DNA of 64,000 nt. Source: Chromatiales bacterium. GTDB lineage: Bacteria > Pseudomonadota > Gammaproteobacteria > Chromatiales > Chromatiaceae. Under the pieces are notes generated by a model, which saw only the letters and a program-made list of their open reading frames with translations, made no database searches and was not told the origin of the DNA. This document shows, piece by piece, positions 7,484 to 17,252 of this stretch (position 1 is the first letter of the stretch; every line of letters starts with the position of its first letter). Location of the stretch: assembly GCA_028280505.1 (NCBI GenBank), contig JANQLO010000011.1, positions 1 through 64,000 on the forward strand, given 5' to 3'. Position numbers and translations under genes: made by a program.

Positions 7484-8601
7484 CTGACACGATCGGCGGC
7501 GCGGCCGCTGTTGAGCGCATCGCGCAGGATCTCGCCCGCGCTACCGATGTTGTCCGCACGGCCGAGGTGGGTCAGGACCAATGCACCGGCATAGACGAGG
7601 GAATCATAGGTTGCGCCTTTTTCACCGGATAACGCGGCCATGCCGTATTCGGCGGCCTTGCGCGCGCCGGCATCGATATCCGTTAGCGTCACGGCGCCTT
7701 CGCCTTTTTCGGTTTGTGGAACATCCTCCGGGATGGGTACGGCGCGGGTCGGTTGTTCAATACCGAGCATGCCGGGATCGATGTCGTAACCGGTTTCTTC
7801 GCCACCGTCGGTATAGGCAAAATACTTACCTGCCTGGCGTAGCGAAGGAACAATGCCACCTTCGACGCCGCGGACGATCAATGCGGAATCAAAACCCGCG
7901 TGTCGGGCAAGATCGGCGTATACGGGCGGATAGGGTTTGTGGACATAGCCGGTGACAAAATGGGTTTTTTTGCGTCCTATGATCGGTCGGGCCAATACTT
8001 CCACCGTAGTGATGACCGAGCGTTTGACCATCCGTTGGCGCAGGCCAATCAGGTCGTGCAGACCGGGTACGTAGCGCGCCTGATCGACGTAGGCCCAGCC
8101 CAGTCCCGGATCGGCCAAACGGGCGGCAGCCTGAGCGCTGTCGAGGTCGACGTCGATACCGGCGGCCGCCAGCACATGACGATGGGTGACGCCGTATTTC
8201 GGGCCAACCGCATTGAGCCCGTGGCTGAATGCGGGGATGCCGCATTCCGCGAGCAGCGGGGCGAGAAAGGGTGACGCCGGAACGGTCCGATTGTAGCCAT
8301 CGTAAGGATCGGCGATATCGACGACCTCGTCGACGTCGGCGGTAGCCAGGTCGCGGAGATCCAGGATCGCCTGCAGCACACCGCGGTTTTCCTCCGCGGT
8401 TTCGCGTTTCATCCGCAATGCGATCAGAAAGATGCCGGCACGTACCGGATCTATCTCACCCTTGAGAATGCCGCGCATGCCGATTCGCGCCTCTTCCTGG
8501 CTGATGTCCTTCGATAGTTCGGGACCGGTGGCGATGCGCTGGATGATCGAGAACATCGTTTGTTCTGTCTCGGTTTGGCCGGCGGACTCCAGGGCATTCA
8601 T
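7480..8601 (-). CDS. TrpD2/YbiB-like glycosyl transferase family 3 protein
   Basis: The 373-aa product belongs to the anthranilate phosphoribosyltransferase fold. It has the helical N-terminal domain (EEARIGMRGILKGEIDPVRAGIFLIALRMKRET) and the central motif HGLNAVGPKYGVTHRHVLAAAG in place of the canonical KHGN/GSAD-type sites of true TrpD. No trp genes are near, and YbiB-type TrpD2 proteins are known to be DNA-binding rather than tryptophan enzymes, so a non-Trp role is likely. AGGAG six nt upstream selects the ATG at 8601 over one two codons earlier (8607). It is coupled by ATGA to a Rieske ferredoxin, an unusual partnership. Confidence 0.8.
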   Translation of the reverse strand: MNALESAGQTETEQTMFSIIQRIATGPELSKDISQEEARIGMRGILKGEIDPVRAGIFLIALRMKRETAEENRGVLQAILDLRDLATADVDEVVDIADPYDGYNRTVPASPFLAPLLAECGIPAFSHGLNAVGPKYGVTHRHVLAAAGIDVDLDSAQAAARLADPGLGWAYVDQARYVPGLHDLIGLRQRMVKRSVITTVEVLARPIIGRKKTHFVTGYVHKPYPPVYADLARHAGFDSALIVRGVEGGIVPSLRQAGKYFAYTDGGEETGYDIDPGMLGIEQPTRAVPIPEDVPQTEKGEGAVTLTDIDAGARKAAEYGMAALSGEKGATYDSLVYAGALVLTHLGRADNIGSAGEILRDALNSGRAADRVR

Positions 8602-8660
8602 TAGCATCTCCTAAATTATTCCCTCGCGGAGTATAAGTAACCGATAAGGCCCGTCAATAA

Positions 8661-9548
8661 TCAATCCCTGAATCGCCTTCGTAGATCATGGTATTCCTCG
8701 ATCCGGCGATCGCGCAGAAAAGGCCAGATGCGACGGACCGATTCGCTTCGGGTGCGGTCGATCTCGATCAACAGTGTCTCTGCCGCTTCGCCGCCTTGAA
8801 CCAGGATTTCGCCTTGTGCGCCGCAGGCGAAGGAACCACCCCAGAAGCGGATACCCGGTGAATTCGGATCGGGTGAGGGTTCGATACCTACCCGATTGCA
8901 GGCCAACAGGGGAATGCCATTGGCCACGGCATGCCCACGTTGAACCGTAACCCAGGCGTCGCGTTGGCGGCTGCGTTCCGCGTCGTCGTCCCGCATATCC
9001 CAGCCTATCGCGGTTGGGTAGAGCAATAACTCGGCTCCGGCCAACGCCATCAGACGGGCAGCCTCGGGGAACCATTGATCCCAGCATACCAGCACGCCGA
9101 GTCGCCCGAGCGATGTATCGATCGGCTGAAAACCGAGATCACCCGGCGTGAAATAAAACTTCTCGTAATAGCCCGGGTCGTCGGGGATATGCATCTTACG
9201 GTAGCGCCCGGCCAGTTGTCCGTCGCGGTCGAGTACGACAGCGGTGTTGTGGTACAGACCTGCCGTACGCTTTTCAAATAGGGAGGCGACGATTACCAGC
9301 GACAGACGTTTCGCCAATGCGCCCAATGTTTCCGTGCTCGGCCCCGGAACGGGCTCGGCGAGGTCGAAGTGCACGACATCTTCGTTTTGACAGAAATAAG
9401 GGCCGTTATGGAGCTCCTGAAGCAACGCCAAGCGCGTGCCTTTTGCGGCCGCCTGTTCCAGTTCATGCGTGATCAGTGCCAGATTCGCCGCCGCGTCGCC
9501 TTGATCGGCATGTTGGATTATCGCCACCTTCAATGTCGTATCGCTCAT
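8661..9548 (-). CDS. aguB: N-carbamoylputrescine amidohydrolase
   Basis: The 295-aa nitrilase-superfamily enzyme hydrolyses N-carbamoylputrescine to putrescine, CO2 and ammonia. The Glu-Lys-Cys triad is visible: Glu in LLQELHNGPYF, Lys in RYRKMHIPDDPGYYEK and Cys in VLVCWDQWFPEAARL. The ATG at 9548 (MSDTTLKVAI) overlaps the aguA stop as ATGA and gives the family length; an upstream in-frame start at 9611 lies inside aguA. It is the last step of the agmatine route to putrescine, with AguA encoded directly upstream. Confidence 0.95.
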   Translation of the reverse strand: MSDTTLKVAIIQHADQGDAAANLALITHELEQAAAKGTRLALLQELHNGPYFCQNEDVVHFDLAEPVPGPSTETLGALAKRLSLVIVASLFEKRTAGLYHNTAVVLDRDGQLAGRYRKMHIPDDPGYYEKFYFTPGDLGFQPIDTSLGRLGVLVCWDQWFPEAARLMALAGAELLLYPTAIGWDMRDDDAERSRQRDAWVTVQRGHAVANGIPLLACNRVGIEPSPDPNSPGIRFWGGSFACGAQGEILVQGGEAAETLLIEIDRTRSESVRRIWPFLRDRRIEEYHDLRRRFRD

Positions 9549-10609
9549 GTCGCCATCGGTTCCAGGGTGTTGTTCAGCGTGACCGCTGCCGGGAATTGCA
9601 TCGTCAGGCAATGCAGGCTGCCGTTTTGGCGAATGATCTCACGACAGTCGATGGCGATCACCTCCCGTCCGGGAAACGCCAGTTTCAGTGTCGCGATTGC
9701 CTTCTCGTCTTGCGCCACGCCGTAAACCGGCGCCAATACGGCTTCATTGATGATCAGAAAGTTGGCATAGGTTGCCGGCAGTCGATGTCCATCGTCGTTT
9801 TCATGCACCCCGGGAAAGGGCAACGCCAGTAAGCGGTAGGGTTGTTGCCCAGCCGTTTTGAGCGCCCGCAACTGTGCTTCCATCGCCGTTAAACTTGTGT
9901 GGTCGGCATCGCCGGCGGGGGCTGTTGCGTAAAGAATGGTTTCAGGATCGGCGAAACGTGCCAGCGTGTCGATATGGCCGTCGGTATCGTCGCCCGAGAT
10001 GTTTCCATGATCCAGCCAGAGAAAACGTTCGATGCCGAGCGCGGATGCGAGTTGCCGCTCCAGGGTTGCTTGGGCCAAGCCGGGATTCCGGCTTTCGGTG
10101 ATTACGGCCCCCCGCGTCGCCAGCATGGTGCCTTTCCCGTCGACCTCGATCGCGCCGCCTTCGAGCACGATGTCAAGTGGATTGAACTCGACGTCACCGA
10201 ATGTACCCTGACCAACAAGCTTCCCAGTCAATGCATCGTCAAGGTCGGCGCTGAATTTGTTCCCCCAACCGTTGAAACGGAAATCGTTCAAGCGGGCGCT
10301 GCCGTCGCGGTCATTCAGCGTCGTGATGGGGCCGAAATCGCGTGCCCAGGTATCATCGCTTTCGGCGATGGCGAACACCAGGCCGCCGGGATCGGCACCG
10401 TGTTGCGACAAGACGGCATTGATGTGCTCGGCGTGAGCGTGGGATCGGCAGACGGATAGCAGCGTTTCGTGCCGAGCGATTGCGGCACCGATCCGGGCGA
10501 ATACAGGCTCGATTAGGCCGAGTCTGTCGTGCCAGTCGGTGCCGGCATGAGGCCAAGTCAGCAGGGCGCCAGCCTGCGGCTCCCACTCAGCGGGCAGGCG
10601 GGTCGGCAT
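9545..10609 (-). CDS. aguA: Agmatine deiminase
   Basis: The 354-aa product is of the peptidyl-arginine-deiminase-like guanidino-modifying fold and converts agmatine to N-carbamoylputrescine and ammonia. Visible elements are the N-terminal MPTRLPAEWEPQAGALLTWP, the DTWARDFGPI substrate loop, the LDHGNISGDDTDGHIDTLARF segment with the catalytic His/Asp, and the nucleophilic Cys near the C-terminus in NGSLHCLTMQFPA. It lies 17 bp after a BamE-like gene and is coupled to aguB by ATGA. No arginine decarboxylase gene is in the window. Confidence 0.95.
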   Translation of the reverse strand: MPTRLPAEWEPQAGALLTWPHAGTDWHDRLGLIEPVFARIGAAIARHETLLSVCRSHAHAEHINAVLSQHGADPGGLVFAIAESDDTWARDFGPITTLNDRDGSARLNDFRFNGWGNKFSADLDDALTGKLVGQGTFGDVEFNPLDIVLEGGAIEVDGKGTMLATRGAVITESRNPGLAQATLERQLASALGIERFLWLDHGNISGDDTDGHIDTLARFADPETILYATAPAGDADHTSLTAMEAQLRALKTAGQQPYRLLALPFPGVHENDDGHRLPATYANFLIINEAVLAPVYGVAQDEKAIATLKLAFPGREVIAIDCREIIRQNGSLHCLTMQFPAAVTLNNTLEPMAT

Positions 10610-10626
10610 GAGGCCGGTCGGTTATG

Positions 10627-10911
10627 TTAGCGATGAACGACGACGTTAATGACCTTATCGTGCTCGAAGTACACCGTATAAGACGGATAAATCCAGCGGG
10701 TGATGGGAGGCTCGCCAATGGCATCCATGACGTTTTGCGGATCGCCATGGTTCGATTGTACCCGTGCCATGCTGCTGCCGCGGTGTGGACGCGGCACACC
10801 GGATGCATCGTTCGGTGGTGCGGAGGTGATGGCATCCAGCAACAGTACGTCGGCTTGTACCGGTAGCGTCAGGGCAAGCGTCAGTGCCATCGGTAAAACA
10901 AAAGTTTTCAT
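10627..10911 (-). CDS. Small periplasmic BamE/OmlA-like protein
   Basis: The 94-aa product has a signal peptide (MKTFVLPMALTLALTLPVQA). The mature sequence contains GSSMARVQSNHGDPQNVMDAIGEPPITRWIYPSYTVYFEHDKVINVVV, a helix-turn-two-strand pattern like the small SmpA/OmlA (BamE-like) fold, in which a GxxxxxVxxxxG helix is followed by W-x-Y and a strand pair. There is no lipobox cysteine, so it should be soluble in the periplasm. It is the first gene before aguA (gap 17 bp) and is probably co-transcribed. Function unknown; the link with agmatine metabolism may be positional only. Confidence 0.65.
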   Translation of the reverse strand: MKTFVLPMALTLALTLPVQADVLLLDAITSAPPNDASGVPRPHRGSSMARVQSNHGDPQNVMDAIGEPPITRWIYPSYTVYFEHDKVINVVVHR

Positions 10912-11075
10912 CTTGAACTCCGGCCTAATCTAACTATCCAATCGACAGCCGCAAGGGTATACGAACGGCGAATTTTGTGTCCTTATGTCTGAGTTTAACC
11001 AGTAAATGCGGACTGACAAACCGATAGGGCCGGATTACGCCGCGGCAGGTCAGCGCTTTGTGATTTAATTCGCCT

Positions 11076-12323
11076 ATGTATCACCCCTTATCGCTCTTCG
11101 TCGGGTTACGCTACACGCGTTCACGCCGCCGTAATCACTTTATTTCCTTTATCTCGCTGGTATCGACGCTGGGTATTGCACTGGGTGTCATCGTGCTGAT
11201 CACGGTTCTATCGGTCATGAACGGCTTCCACAAGGAGGTGCGTGAGCGCATCCTGGGTATGGCGTCACATGGCGATATTCAATCGCTCGACGGGCGTATG
11301 GTCGACTGGCCGCAGGCAATGGCGCTCGCGCGCAACAATCCCCGGGTGTTGGGTGCCGCACCCTATGTCGAGGGGCAGGCGATGCTGAGTCATCGGCGCG
11401 AGGTCACCGGTGCGGTTGTGCGCGGCATTGATCCTGCCCTCGAGCCCGATGTGGTCGATGTGGCCGAACACATGCTTGCCGGCAGTCTTGCCGATCTCGA
11501 ACCGGGTGCCTTTCGAGTCATCCTCGGTCGTGAGCTGGCGAACCTGCTTGGCGTGACTGTAGGCGACAAAGTGACCGTGGTGGTGCCGCAGGTTACCCTC
11601 ACGGTGGCCGGCAGTATGCCCCGCCTGAAGCGCTTTACCGTGTCCGGCATCTTCGAGGTCGGTATGGGTGAATACGACCGCGGCGTAGCGATGGTCCATA
11701 TCGAAGACGCCGCCGTGCTGCAGCAGATGGGCGATGCGGTCAGTGGGGTACGCATCCGTATCGATGATGTTTGGTTGGCGCGTCAGGTCGGCATCGAATT
11801 GGCGCAGGCGCTTCAGGGTCGCTATCGGGTGTTGAACTGGACCGACTACCATCGCAATTTTTTTGCTGCGCTGAAGATGGAAAAGCGCATGATGGGCCTG
11901 TTGCTGTTTTTCATCGTCGTGATCGCGGCATTCAATATCGTATCGACCCTGGTCATGATGGTGGTCGACAAACAGAGCGATATCGCCATTCTCAAGACAT
12001 TCGGGGCCTCGCCCGGTCAGATAATGCGTATTTTCATCGTGCAGGGGACGACGCTCGGTGCCATTGGTACCCTGGTCGGTGTGATTGCCGGTGTCGCCTT
12101 GGCCTTGAATATCGAGGACGCGGTTGCTGCGGTCGAGCAGGCGTTCGGTATTCGCTTTATCGACCCGAGTGTTTACTATATTGCCAAGCTGCCTTCCGAC
12201 GTACAGGCCAACGATGTCGCGATTGTCGGTCTCGGTTCCTTCCTGCTCAGTCTTCTGATGACCTTGCCGCCGGCCTGGCGGGCGTTGCGTACACAGCCGG
12301 CCGAGGCTTTACGTTATGAATAA
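11076..12323 (+). CDS. lolC: Lipoprotein-releasing ABC transporter permease (LolC/LolE/LolF)
   Basis: The 415-aa inner-membrane permease extracts outer-membrane lipoproteins for LolA. The N-terminal signature [29 protein letters not shown] precedes the first membrane helix (about 22-48). A large periplasmic domain follows, then three C-terminal helices (about 270-400) of the FtsX type, ending in [11 protein letters not shown]. LolD overlaps its last 8 nt. No second permease gene is near, so the complex may be a LolDF type with a permease homodimer; the gene symbol is therefore approximate. Confidence 0.9.
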   Translation: MYHPLSLFVGLRYTRSRRRNHFISFISLVSTLGIALGVIVLITVLSVMNGFHKEVRERILGMASHGDIQSLDGRMVDWPQAMALARNNPRVLGAAPYVEGQAMLSHRREVTGAVVRGIDPALEPDVVDVAEHMLAGSLADLEPGAFRVILGRELANLLGVTVGDKVTVVVPQVTLTVAGSMPRLKRFTVSGIFEVGMGEYDRGVAMVHIEDAAVLQQMGDAVSGVRIRIDDVWLARQVGIELAQALQGRYRVLNWTDYHRNFFAALKMEKRMMGLLLFFIVVIAAFNIVSTLVMMVVDKQSDIAILKTFGASPGQIMRIFIVQGTTLGAIGTLVGVIAGVALALNIEDAVAAVEQAFGIRFIDPSVYYIAKLPSDVQANDVAIVGLGSFLLSLLMTLPPAWRALRTQPAEALRYE

Positions 12324-12999
12324 TGCCCCCGTTATCGCTTGTGAGGCATTGGAGAAAACTTTCGAAACCGGGCCTTCGAAGGTCGAGGTATTGCGTGCTT
12401 TGGATTTCGCACTGGGCGGCGGTGAGCAAGTGGCGATCGTCGGTGCTTCCGGGTCGGGTAAAAGCACTTTGATGCATTGTCTCGGGGGGCTCGACCGGCC
12501 GACGTCCGGCGAGGTGAAGTTGTTTGGCAAGCCGTTCAGCCGTTTGAATGAAAAGCATCGTGGTGCCATGCGCAACCGCTCGATTGGCTTCGTCTACCAG
12601 TTTCACCATCTATTGCCCGAGTTCAGCGCATTGGAGAATGTCGCCATGCCGTTATTGATCGGCGGTGTTTCGGTCGCGGAGGCAACCGCCCGCGCGATGG
12701 CCTTGCTCGAAAGAGTGGGTCTCGGTAACCGAGTGCGGCACAAGCCGGCGGAACTTTCCGGCGGGGAGCGTCAACGCACAGCCATTGCGCGGGCGATGGT
12801 CGTCAATCCGGCGTGTTTGTTGGCGGATGAGCCGACGGGAAATCTCGACCGTCAAACCGCCGAGGCGGTTTACCAGACCTTGCTGGAACTCAATCGGGAG
12901 CAGGGTACCAGCTTGCTGATCGTGACCCATGATCTCGATCTGGCGGCACGTATGGATCGGATGCTGACGTTGCGGGACGGCAGCTTAACCGTCGCCTAG
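12316..12999 (+). CDS. lolD: Lipoprotein-releasing ABC transporter ATPase
   Basis: The 227-aa ATPase has Walker [10 protein letters not shown] (about 43-51), a Q-loop in [16 protein letters not shown], signature LSGGERQR, Walker [13 protein letters not shown] and the switch His in VTHD. The [10 protein letters not shown] segment is typical of LolD and distinguishes it from FtsE and MacB. It overlaps the permease gene by 8 bp and converges with a DUF2062 gene, sharing 15 bp at the 3' ends. Confidence 0.95.
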   Translation: MNNAPVIACEALEKTFETGPSKVEVLRALDFALGGGEQVAIVGASGSGKSTLMHCLGGLDRPTSGEVKLFGKPFSRLNEKHRGAMRNRSIGFVYQFHHLLPEFSALENVAMPLLIGGVSVAEATARAMALLERVGLGNRVRHKPAELSGGERQRTAIARAMVVNPACLLADEPTGNLDRQTAEAVYQTLLELNREQGTSLLIVTHDLDLAARMDRMLTLRDGSLTVA

Positions 13000-13521
13000 A
13001 TCATCGTTCGGCTGGGGGCGGCCGCGTTCCCGATAGCGTTTCAGCACGTGCCAGCGCCAATAGAGGCGCATGGTGAAATACCCAATGACGGCGAGTACAA
13101 CGCCGATAACGAAACTACCGAAGTACAACGGCATCCAAATCGCATTGATCTCGGCGGCAATCCATTCGAACGACAGCTGGAATTCGCCGACATGGGCCGG
13201 TGTGCCCAGTAGCCAGGTGCCGATCAGGTAGTTCATGTAGAAGACTGCCGGCATGGTGAGCGGGTTGGTAATCCATACCAAAGCGACCGAAATCGGCAGA
13301 TTAATGCGGAAAACGATGGCCGACAGTGCCGAAGTCACCATTTGGATCGGGATGGGGATCATGGCCCAGAAGAGTCCCGAGGCGACTCCACCCGATACCG
13401 AACGACGGTTCAAATGCCACAGGTTCTCGTCGTGCAACAGGATGCCGAGATGCCGAAGATACTTGTGCTTCTTCAGTGCCGATGGATTCGGTGTGTAACG
13501 TTTTATAAGGTGCCGTGGCAT
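12985..13521 (-). CDS. DUF2062 membrane protein
   Basis: The 178-aa protein has a basic N-terminus ([20 protein letters not shown]) and the DUF2062 signature [25 protein letters not shown] followed by [21 protein letters not shown]. It has about three membrane segments (60-80, 85-110, 135-160). DUF2062 proteins are common in gammaproteobacteria and occur beside lol or comEC genes; the function is not known. The 3' end overlaps lolD on the other strand. Confidence 0.85.
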   Translation of the reverse strand: MPRHLIKRYTPNPSALKKHKYLRHLGILLHDENLWHLNRRSVSGGVASGLFWAMIPIPIQMVTSALSAIVFRINLPISVALVWITNPLTMPAVFYMNYLIGTWLLGTPAHVGEFQLSFEWIAAEINAIWMPLYFGSFVIGVVLAVIGYFTMRLYWRWHVLKRYRERGRPQPNDDLGDG

Positions 13522-13741
13522 GAGGTGACGAGTCGTAGGCTGCGCGACAATTGAAGCACGGTAACCGATTGTTGACTACTACGGCGCTTGAAGGCGATTC
13601 TTGACCCGCGCTATTTGAGCAGACGCTTGTGACAGGGACATGGCGGCCGTTTTTCAACTTGAGCATTTGTCGTTGCGATAACCCGGATTGGGCAAGGAAT
13701 GCCCTTCCGTCAAAGATGTTTTCCACTTCCAGGGAGGGAGC

Positions 13742-16063
13742 GTGGTCCTTTTTGCCTTCTTTTTCGGTGCAGGTGTACTGGTGTTCCATCAGTTACCCGG
13801 GTTGCCGCACACGGCCTGGCTGTCTGTCGGCCCGATCATTGCGTTTTTCGTCTCCCGTGTATCCTGGCGCCTGATTCCGCTGGGTCTTCTTGCGGGTTTA
13901 TGGTGGTCGCACGGTTACGCCGTCCTGAACAAACCTGCTGATCTTCCCGTGGCCGAGCCGGTCGTCAGGGCCTGGGTAGAAGGCGACGTGGCGAATCTTC
14001 CACAGCATCGATCGCATGCCACGCGTTTCGTGCTGCAAGCGCAGAGACTCACAATCGGTGATGTCGACTATCACGGTGATTGGCGGTTTCGACTCAGCTG
14101 GCGTGATGCCCCCGAGGTCAGACCGGGCCAGCGTTGGCTGCTGCCCGTACGTTTGAGAGCTGCACACGGCTATGCGTCACCCGGCAGTTGGGATTACGAG
14201 GGTTGGTTGTATCACCAGGGAATACGCTATACCGGCTATGTCAGTGGCGACGGTGAAGCGCTGCCCCTCACCGATCTTTCGTGTTGCGGGGTCGATCGTG
14301 CTAGGGCAAGTATCAGCAGCGCCATCGCGGGCATCGACGCTTCAGCCTTCGCACTTGGGGTCATGCGGGCCCTCACAGTTGCTGACAGGTCCGGGCTCTC
14401 GACCGACACCAGAGCCTTGTTTCGTAACACCGGCACCAGCCACTTAATGGCGGTTTCAGGTCTGCATATCGGCTTGGTGGCCGGCCTGGCGATGCTAATC
14501 GTCACGATGTTCTGGCGGCTGGTACCCACGCTGTGCAACCGCATACCGGCACGTATCGCCGGCGCCGTTGTCGGGATGCTCGCTGCCACCTTCTACGGTG
14601 TGCTGGCCGGTATGGGCCTGCCGACACAGCGTGCGCTCATCATGTTGTGCGTTTTCGCGACCGCCTTGATTTTGCGGCGTAGGATCGCCCCGTTCAAAGT
14701 GCTCGCGGTAGCGTTGATGTGCGTGCTGCTGTGGCATCCGCCGTCGATTATCGATGCCGGTCTCTGGCTGTCTTTCGGCGCCGTACTTGTCATCCTTACG
14801 GCAGCGACTTGGCAACGAGGGATGGGCAAGGTTCGACAGGCGATAGGTACCCAGTTGGCGATTACGATAGGTCTTTGGCCGATCTTGGTGGCCTTCGGTC
14901 TGCCGGTAAGCGCTGTAGCGGTCGTCGTAAATCTGCTGGTTGTCCCGCTGTTCGGTCTGCTGATCGTTCCCGGGTCGCTGTTGGGTACCGTTGTGCTGTG
15001 GGTACATGCGGAGGCCGGAGGCGTATTGCTGGTGTTGCTCGCGCGGTTACTCGATGGCGTGCACTGGGGGCTCGTACGATTCGAGGATTTGGCGACCGTA
15101 TTGCCGATGGGGGGTAGTGCGGACGTTTTTGCCATCGCCGCCGCGGCCTTTGCGGTAGTGATATGGCTGCAACCGCCGGGATGGCCGTTACGCTGGGTGG
15201 CTATACCGCTTTTTGGTTTGGTATGGCTCCCGCGTGCCCCTGCGTTGGCAATCGGAGATTTTCAATTCGACCTACTGGATGTCGGGCAAGGTCTCAGTGC
15301 CGTGGTGAGCACACGCAACCATTGCCTGGTTTTCGATACCGGCGTGGCTTACCCATCGGGGTTTTCCACTGCGAATGCAGTGGTCATACCATTTCTTCGC
15401 ACAAACGGCCGGTCGCGGATCGACCGCCTGATTTTGAGTCACGGCGATCGTGACCATGCGGGCGGCGTGGAACACCTGAAGGATCAACTGGTCGTCGGCG
15501 AGATTGTTTCGGGCGAACCGGGCAGGGTGCCGGGTGCGCGTGCATGCGTGGCCGGACAGGCATGGCATTGGGACGGGGTGCATTTCGAGATTCTCCATCC
15601 GGCATCGTCCGGTACGTGGTCGGGCAACAATGCCTCTTGTGTCTTGCGGGTAAGTAATGCAGCAGGTTCTGTGTTGCTCAGCGGGGATATCGAGGCTTCG
15701 GTAGAGCGTCGATTGGTGTCTGCGATGGGGAGCCGTTTGCGTAGCGATTTGGTTGTCGCACCACACCACGGCAGCGCGAGTTCGTCTACTCAGGCATTTA
15801 TCGCCGCGACCGACCCACGCTTTGTGCTTTATCCGGCGGGATGGGCGAATCGATACGGTTTTCCGGCCGATGAGGTCGTCCGGCGTTGGTACGAAGCCGA
15901 TGTGACCGGTTTGAACACCGCACAACTCGGCAGCATCGGGTTTCGTTTCGGGGTGGATGGCCGGATTATCGGACCGAGTGCTCATCGACGAGAAAATCGG
16001 CGCTATTGGTGGCACGACGCCGGTTCTGTCGACGCCGTCCATGCAGTATCATCCGTCGATTGA
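13742..16063 (+). CDS. comEC: DNA-uptake channel protein ComEC/Rec2
   Basis: The 773-aa product has an N-terminal membrane/DUF4131 part, a central Competence domain with many helices (motif TSHLMAVSGLHIGLVAG), and a C-terminal metallo-beta-lactamase-like domain with LILSHGDRDHAGGVEHL and VAPHHGSASSS. It forms the inner-membrane channel for transforming DNA. The GTG at 13742 is preferred because AGGGAGG sits 4 nt before it and the protein then begins VVLFAFFFGAGV; a TTG 18 codons upstream is less likely. It heads the comEC-exbB-exbD-lpxK order common in gammaproteobacteria. No other competence gene is in the window. Confidence 0.92.
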   Translation: MVLFAFFFGAGVLVFHQLPGLPHTAWLSVGPIIAFFVSRVSWRLIPLGLLAGLWWSHGYAVLNKPADLPVAEPVVRAWVEGDVANLPQHRSHATRFVLQAQRLTIGDVDYHGDWRFRLSWRDAPEVRPGQRWLLPVRLRAAHGYASPGSWDYEGWLYHQGIRYTGYVSGDGEALPLTDLSCCGVDRARASISSAIAGIDASAFALGVMRALTVADRSGLSTDTRALFRNTGTSHLMAVSGLHIGLVAGLAMLIVTMFWRLVPTLCNRIPARIAGAVVGMLAATFYGVLAGMGLPTQRALIMLCVFATALILRRRIAPFKVLAVALMCVLLWHPPSIIDAGLWLSFGAVLVILTAATWQRGMGKVRQAIGTQLAITIGLWPILVAFGLPVSAVAVVVNLLVVPLFGLLIVPGSLLGTVVLWVHAEAGGVLLVLLARLLDGVHWGLVRFEDLATVLPMGGSADVFAIAAAAFAVVIWLQPPGWPLRWVAIPLFGLVWLPRAPALAIGDFQFDLLDVGQGLSAVVSTRNHCLVFDTGVAYPSGFSTANAVVIPFLRTNGRSRIDRLILSHGDRDHAGGVEHLKDQLVVGEIVSGEPGRVPGARACVAGQAWHWDGVHFEILHPASSGTWSGNNASCVLRVSNAAGSVLLSGDIEASVERRLVSAMGSRLRSDLVVAPHHGSASSSTQAFIAATDPRFVLYPAGWANRYGFPADEVVRRWYEADVTGLNTAQLGSIGFRFGVDGRIIGPSAHRRENRRYWWHDAGSVDAVHAVSSVD

Positions 16064-16184
16064 AAAACAAAGTGCTGTCGGCGATTCGCGGCAATCGGAT
16101 TCGTCACGAGGGCAATAGTGAGTTGTCGGCCACGCCCTGACGTGTGCGGACCACATCGATTTCGAATAGAGGGGTAGAAGCGAC

Positions 16185-16796
16185 GTGCTGGAACTCGTGC
16201 AAGCCGGCGGATGGCTCATGTGGCCGATTCTCGCCTGCTCGGTCATCGCGATGGCGATCATCGTCGAACGTCTTTGGGCCTATCGCCGACGCAAGGTACT
16301 TCCATCCAATCTCGTCGCACAGATTTGGCAGCTGCATCAAAACAACCAGTTGACTGCCGCGCATATCGCCACGGTGCGCAAGAGTTCGCCCCTTGGGCGC
16401 ATCCTCGCTGCCGGTCTGGTCAATCGCAAACATTCTCGCGAGGTGATGAAGGAGGCGATCGAAGAGGAGGGTCGCCAGGTGGTGCACGAACTTGAGCGCT
16501 ACCTCAATACCCTCGGCACCATTGCGAATATCTCGCCTTTGCTGGGCCTGCTCGGTACCGTAATAGGCATGATCAAGGTGTTCACCGCGATCACCAGTGC
16601 CGGAGTCGGCAATCCGGCGGTTCTGGCCGGCGGTATATCCGAGGCATTGATTACCACGGCCGCCGGTCTGTCCGTCGCGATTCCGGCGGTGATTTTTCAC
16701 CGGTATCTCAGCGGGCGAGTAGACCGGATCGTGCTGAGTATGGAAGAGCAGGCTTTGAAGATGGTCGAAGTCATGCACGGCGAGCGCGAGAAATAG
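16185..16796 (+). CDS. exbB: MotA/TolQ/ExbB-family proton channel protein
   Basis: The 203-aa protein has three membrane segments (about 10-30, 110-135, 155-178) and the family block NISPLLGLLGTVIGMIKVFTAI followed by ISEALITTAAGLSVAIPAVI. With the following ExbD it forms a proton-driven stator. GTG is the start. The position before lpxK is the conserved exbBD-lpxK arrangement rather than a TonB operon, so a role at the envelope other than siderophore uptake is possible. Confidence 0.93.
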   Translation: MLELVQAGGWLMWPILACSVIAMAIIVERLWAYRRRKVLPSNLVAQIWQLHQNNQLTAAHIATVRKSSPLGRILAAGLVNRKHSREVMKEAIEEEGRQVVHELERYLNTLGTIANISPLLGLLGTVIGMIKVFTAITSAGVGNPAVLAGGISEALITTAAGLSVAIPAVIFHRYLSGRVDRIVLSMEEQALKMVEVMHGEREK

Positions 16797-16800
16797 ACGG

Positions 16801-17235
16801 ATGAATCTGCGACCGCGTCGGACCGAACCGCCACGCGTCGATCTGACGCCGTTGATCGATGTCGTTTTCCTGATGCTCATCTTTTTTATGGTTTCGACGA
16901 CTTTCGACAAGCAAACGCAGCTCAAGGTCGATTTGCCGCAGGCCAGCGACCAGCAGGTCGCCGAGCAGCCGGACGAGAAAATCGAGATCACCATCGATGC
17001 GCAGGGACAGTTCTACGTCAACGAGCGAGAACTGGTGAAACACGACGCCGTGACTTTGCGCCGCAGTCTGGAAAAAGCCGCCAACGGGCGAGTGGATTTG
17101 CCGATCGTCGTCTCCGGGGATCGCAGCGCGCCCTTGCAGTCCATGATGACCGTGCTTGATGTATCGGCGCAGCTCGGTATGGCCCGCTTGAGCTTTGTCG
17201 CTCGGCAGTCCGAGCCGGAAGACGGCGGCGAGTAG
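16801..17235 (+). CDS. exbD: ExbD/TolR biopolymer transport protein
   Basis: The 144-aa protein has one N-terminal membrane helix with the essential aspartate in VDLTPLIDVVFLMLIFFMV, then a periplasmic domain ending in a TolR-like fold (LPIVVSGDRSAPLQSMMTVLDVSAQLGM). It starts 4 bp after exbB and is followed 17 bp later by lpxK. Confidence 0.94.
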   Translation: MNLRPRRTEPPRVDLTPLIDVVFLMLIFFMVSTTFDKQTQLKVDLPQASDQQVAEQPDEKIEITIDAQGQFYVNERELVKHDAVTLRRSLEKAANGRVDLPIVVSGDRSAPLQSMMTVLDVSAQLGMARLSFVARQSEPEDGGE

Positions 17236-17252
17236 GCGTCATATCGTACGGT

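Noticed and set aside
7480-8601. True anthranilate phosphoribosyltransferase (trpD)
   Set aside because: No trp neighbours, and the conserved phosphoribosyl-diphosphate and anthranilate motifs are altered; a TrpD2/YbiB-like role is more likely.
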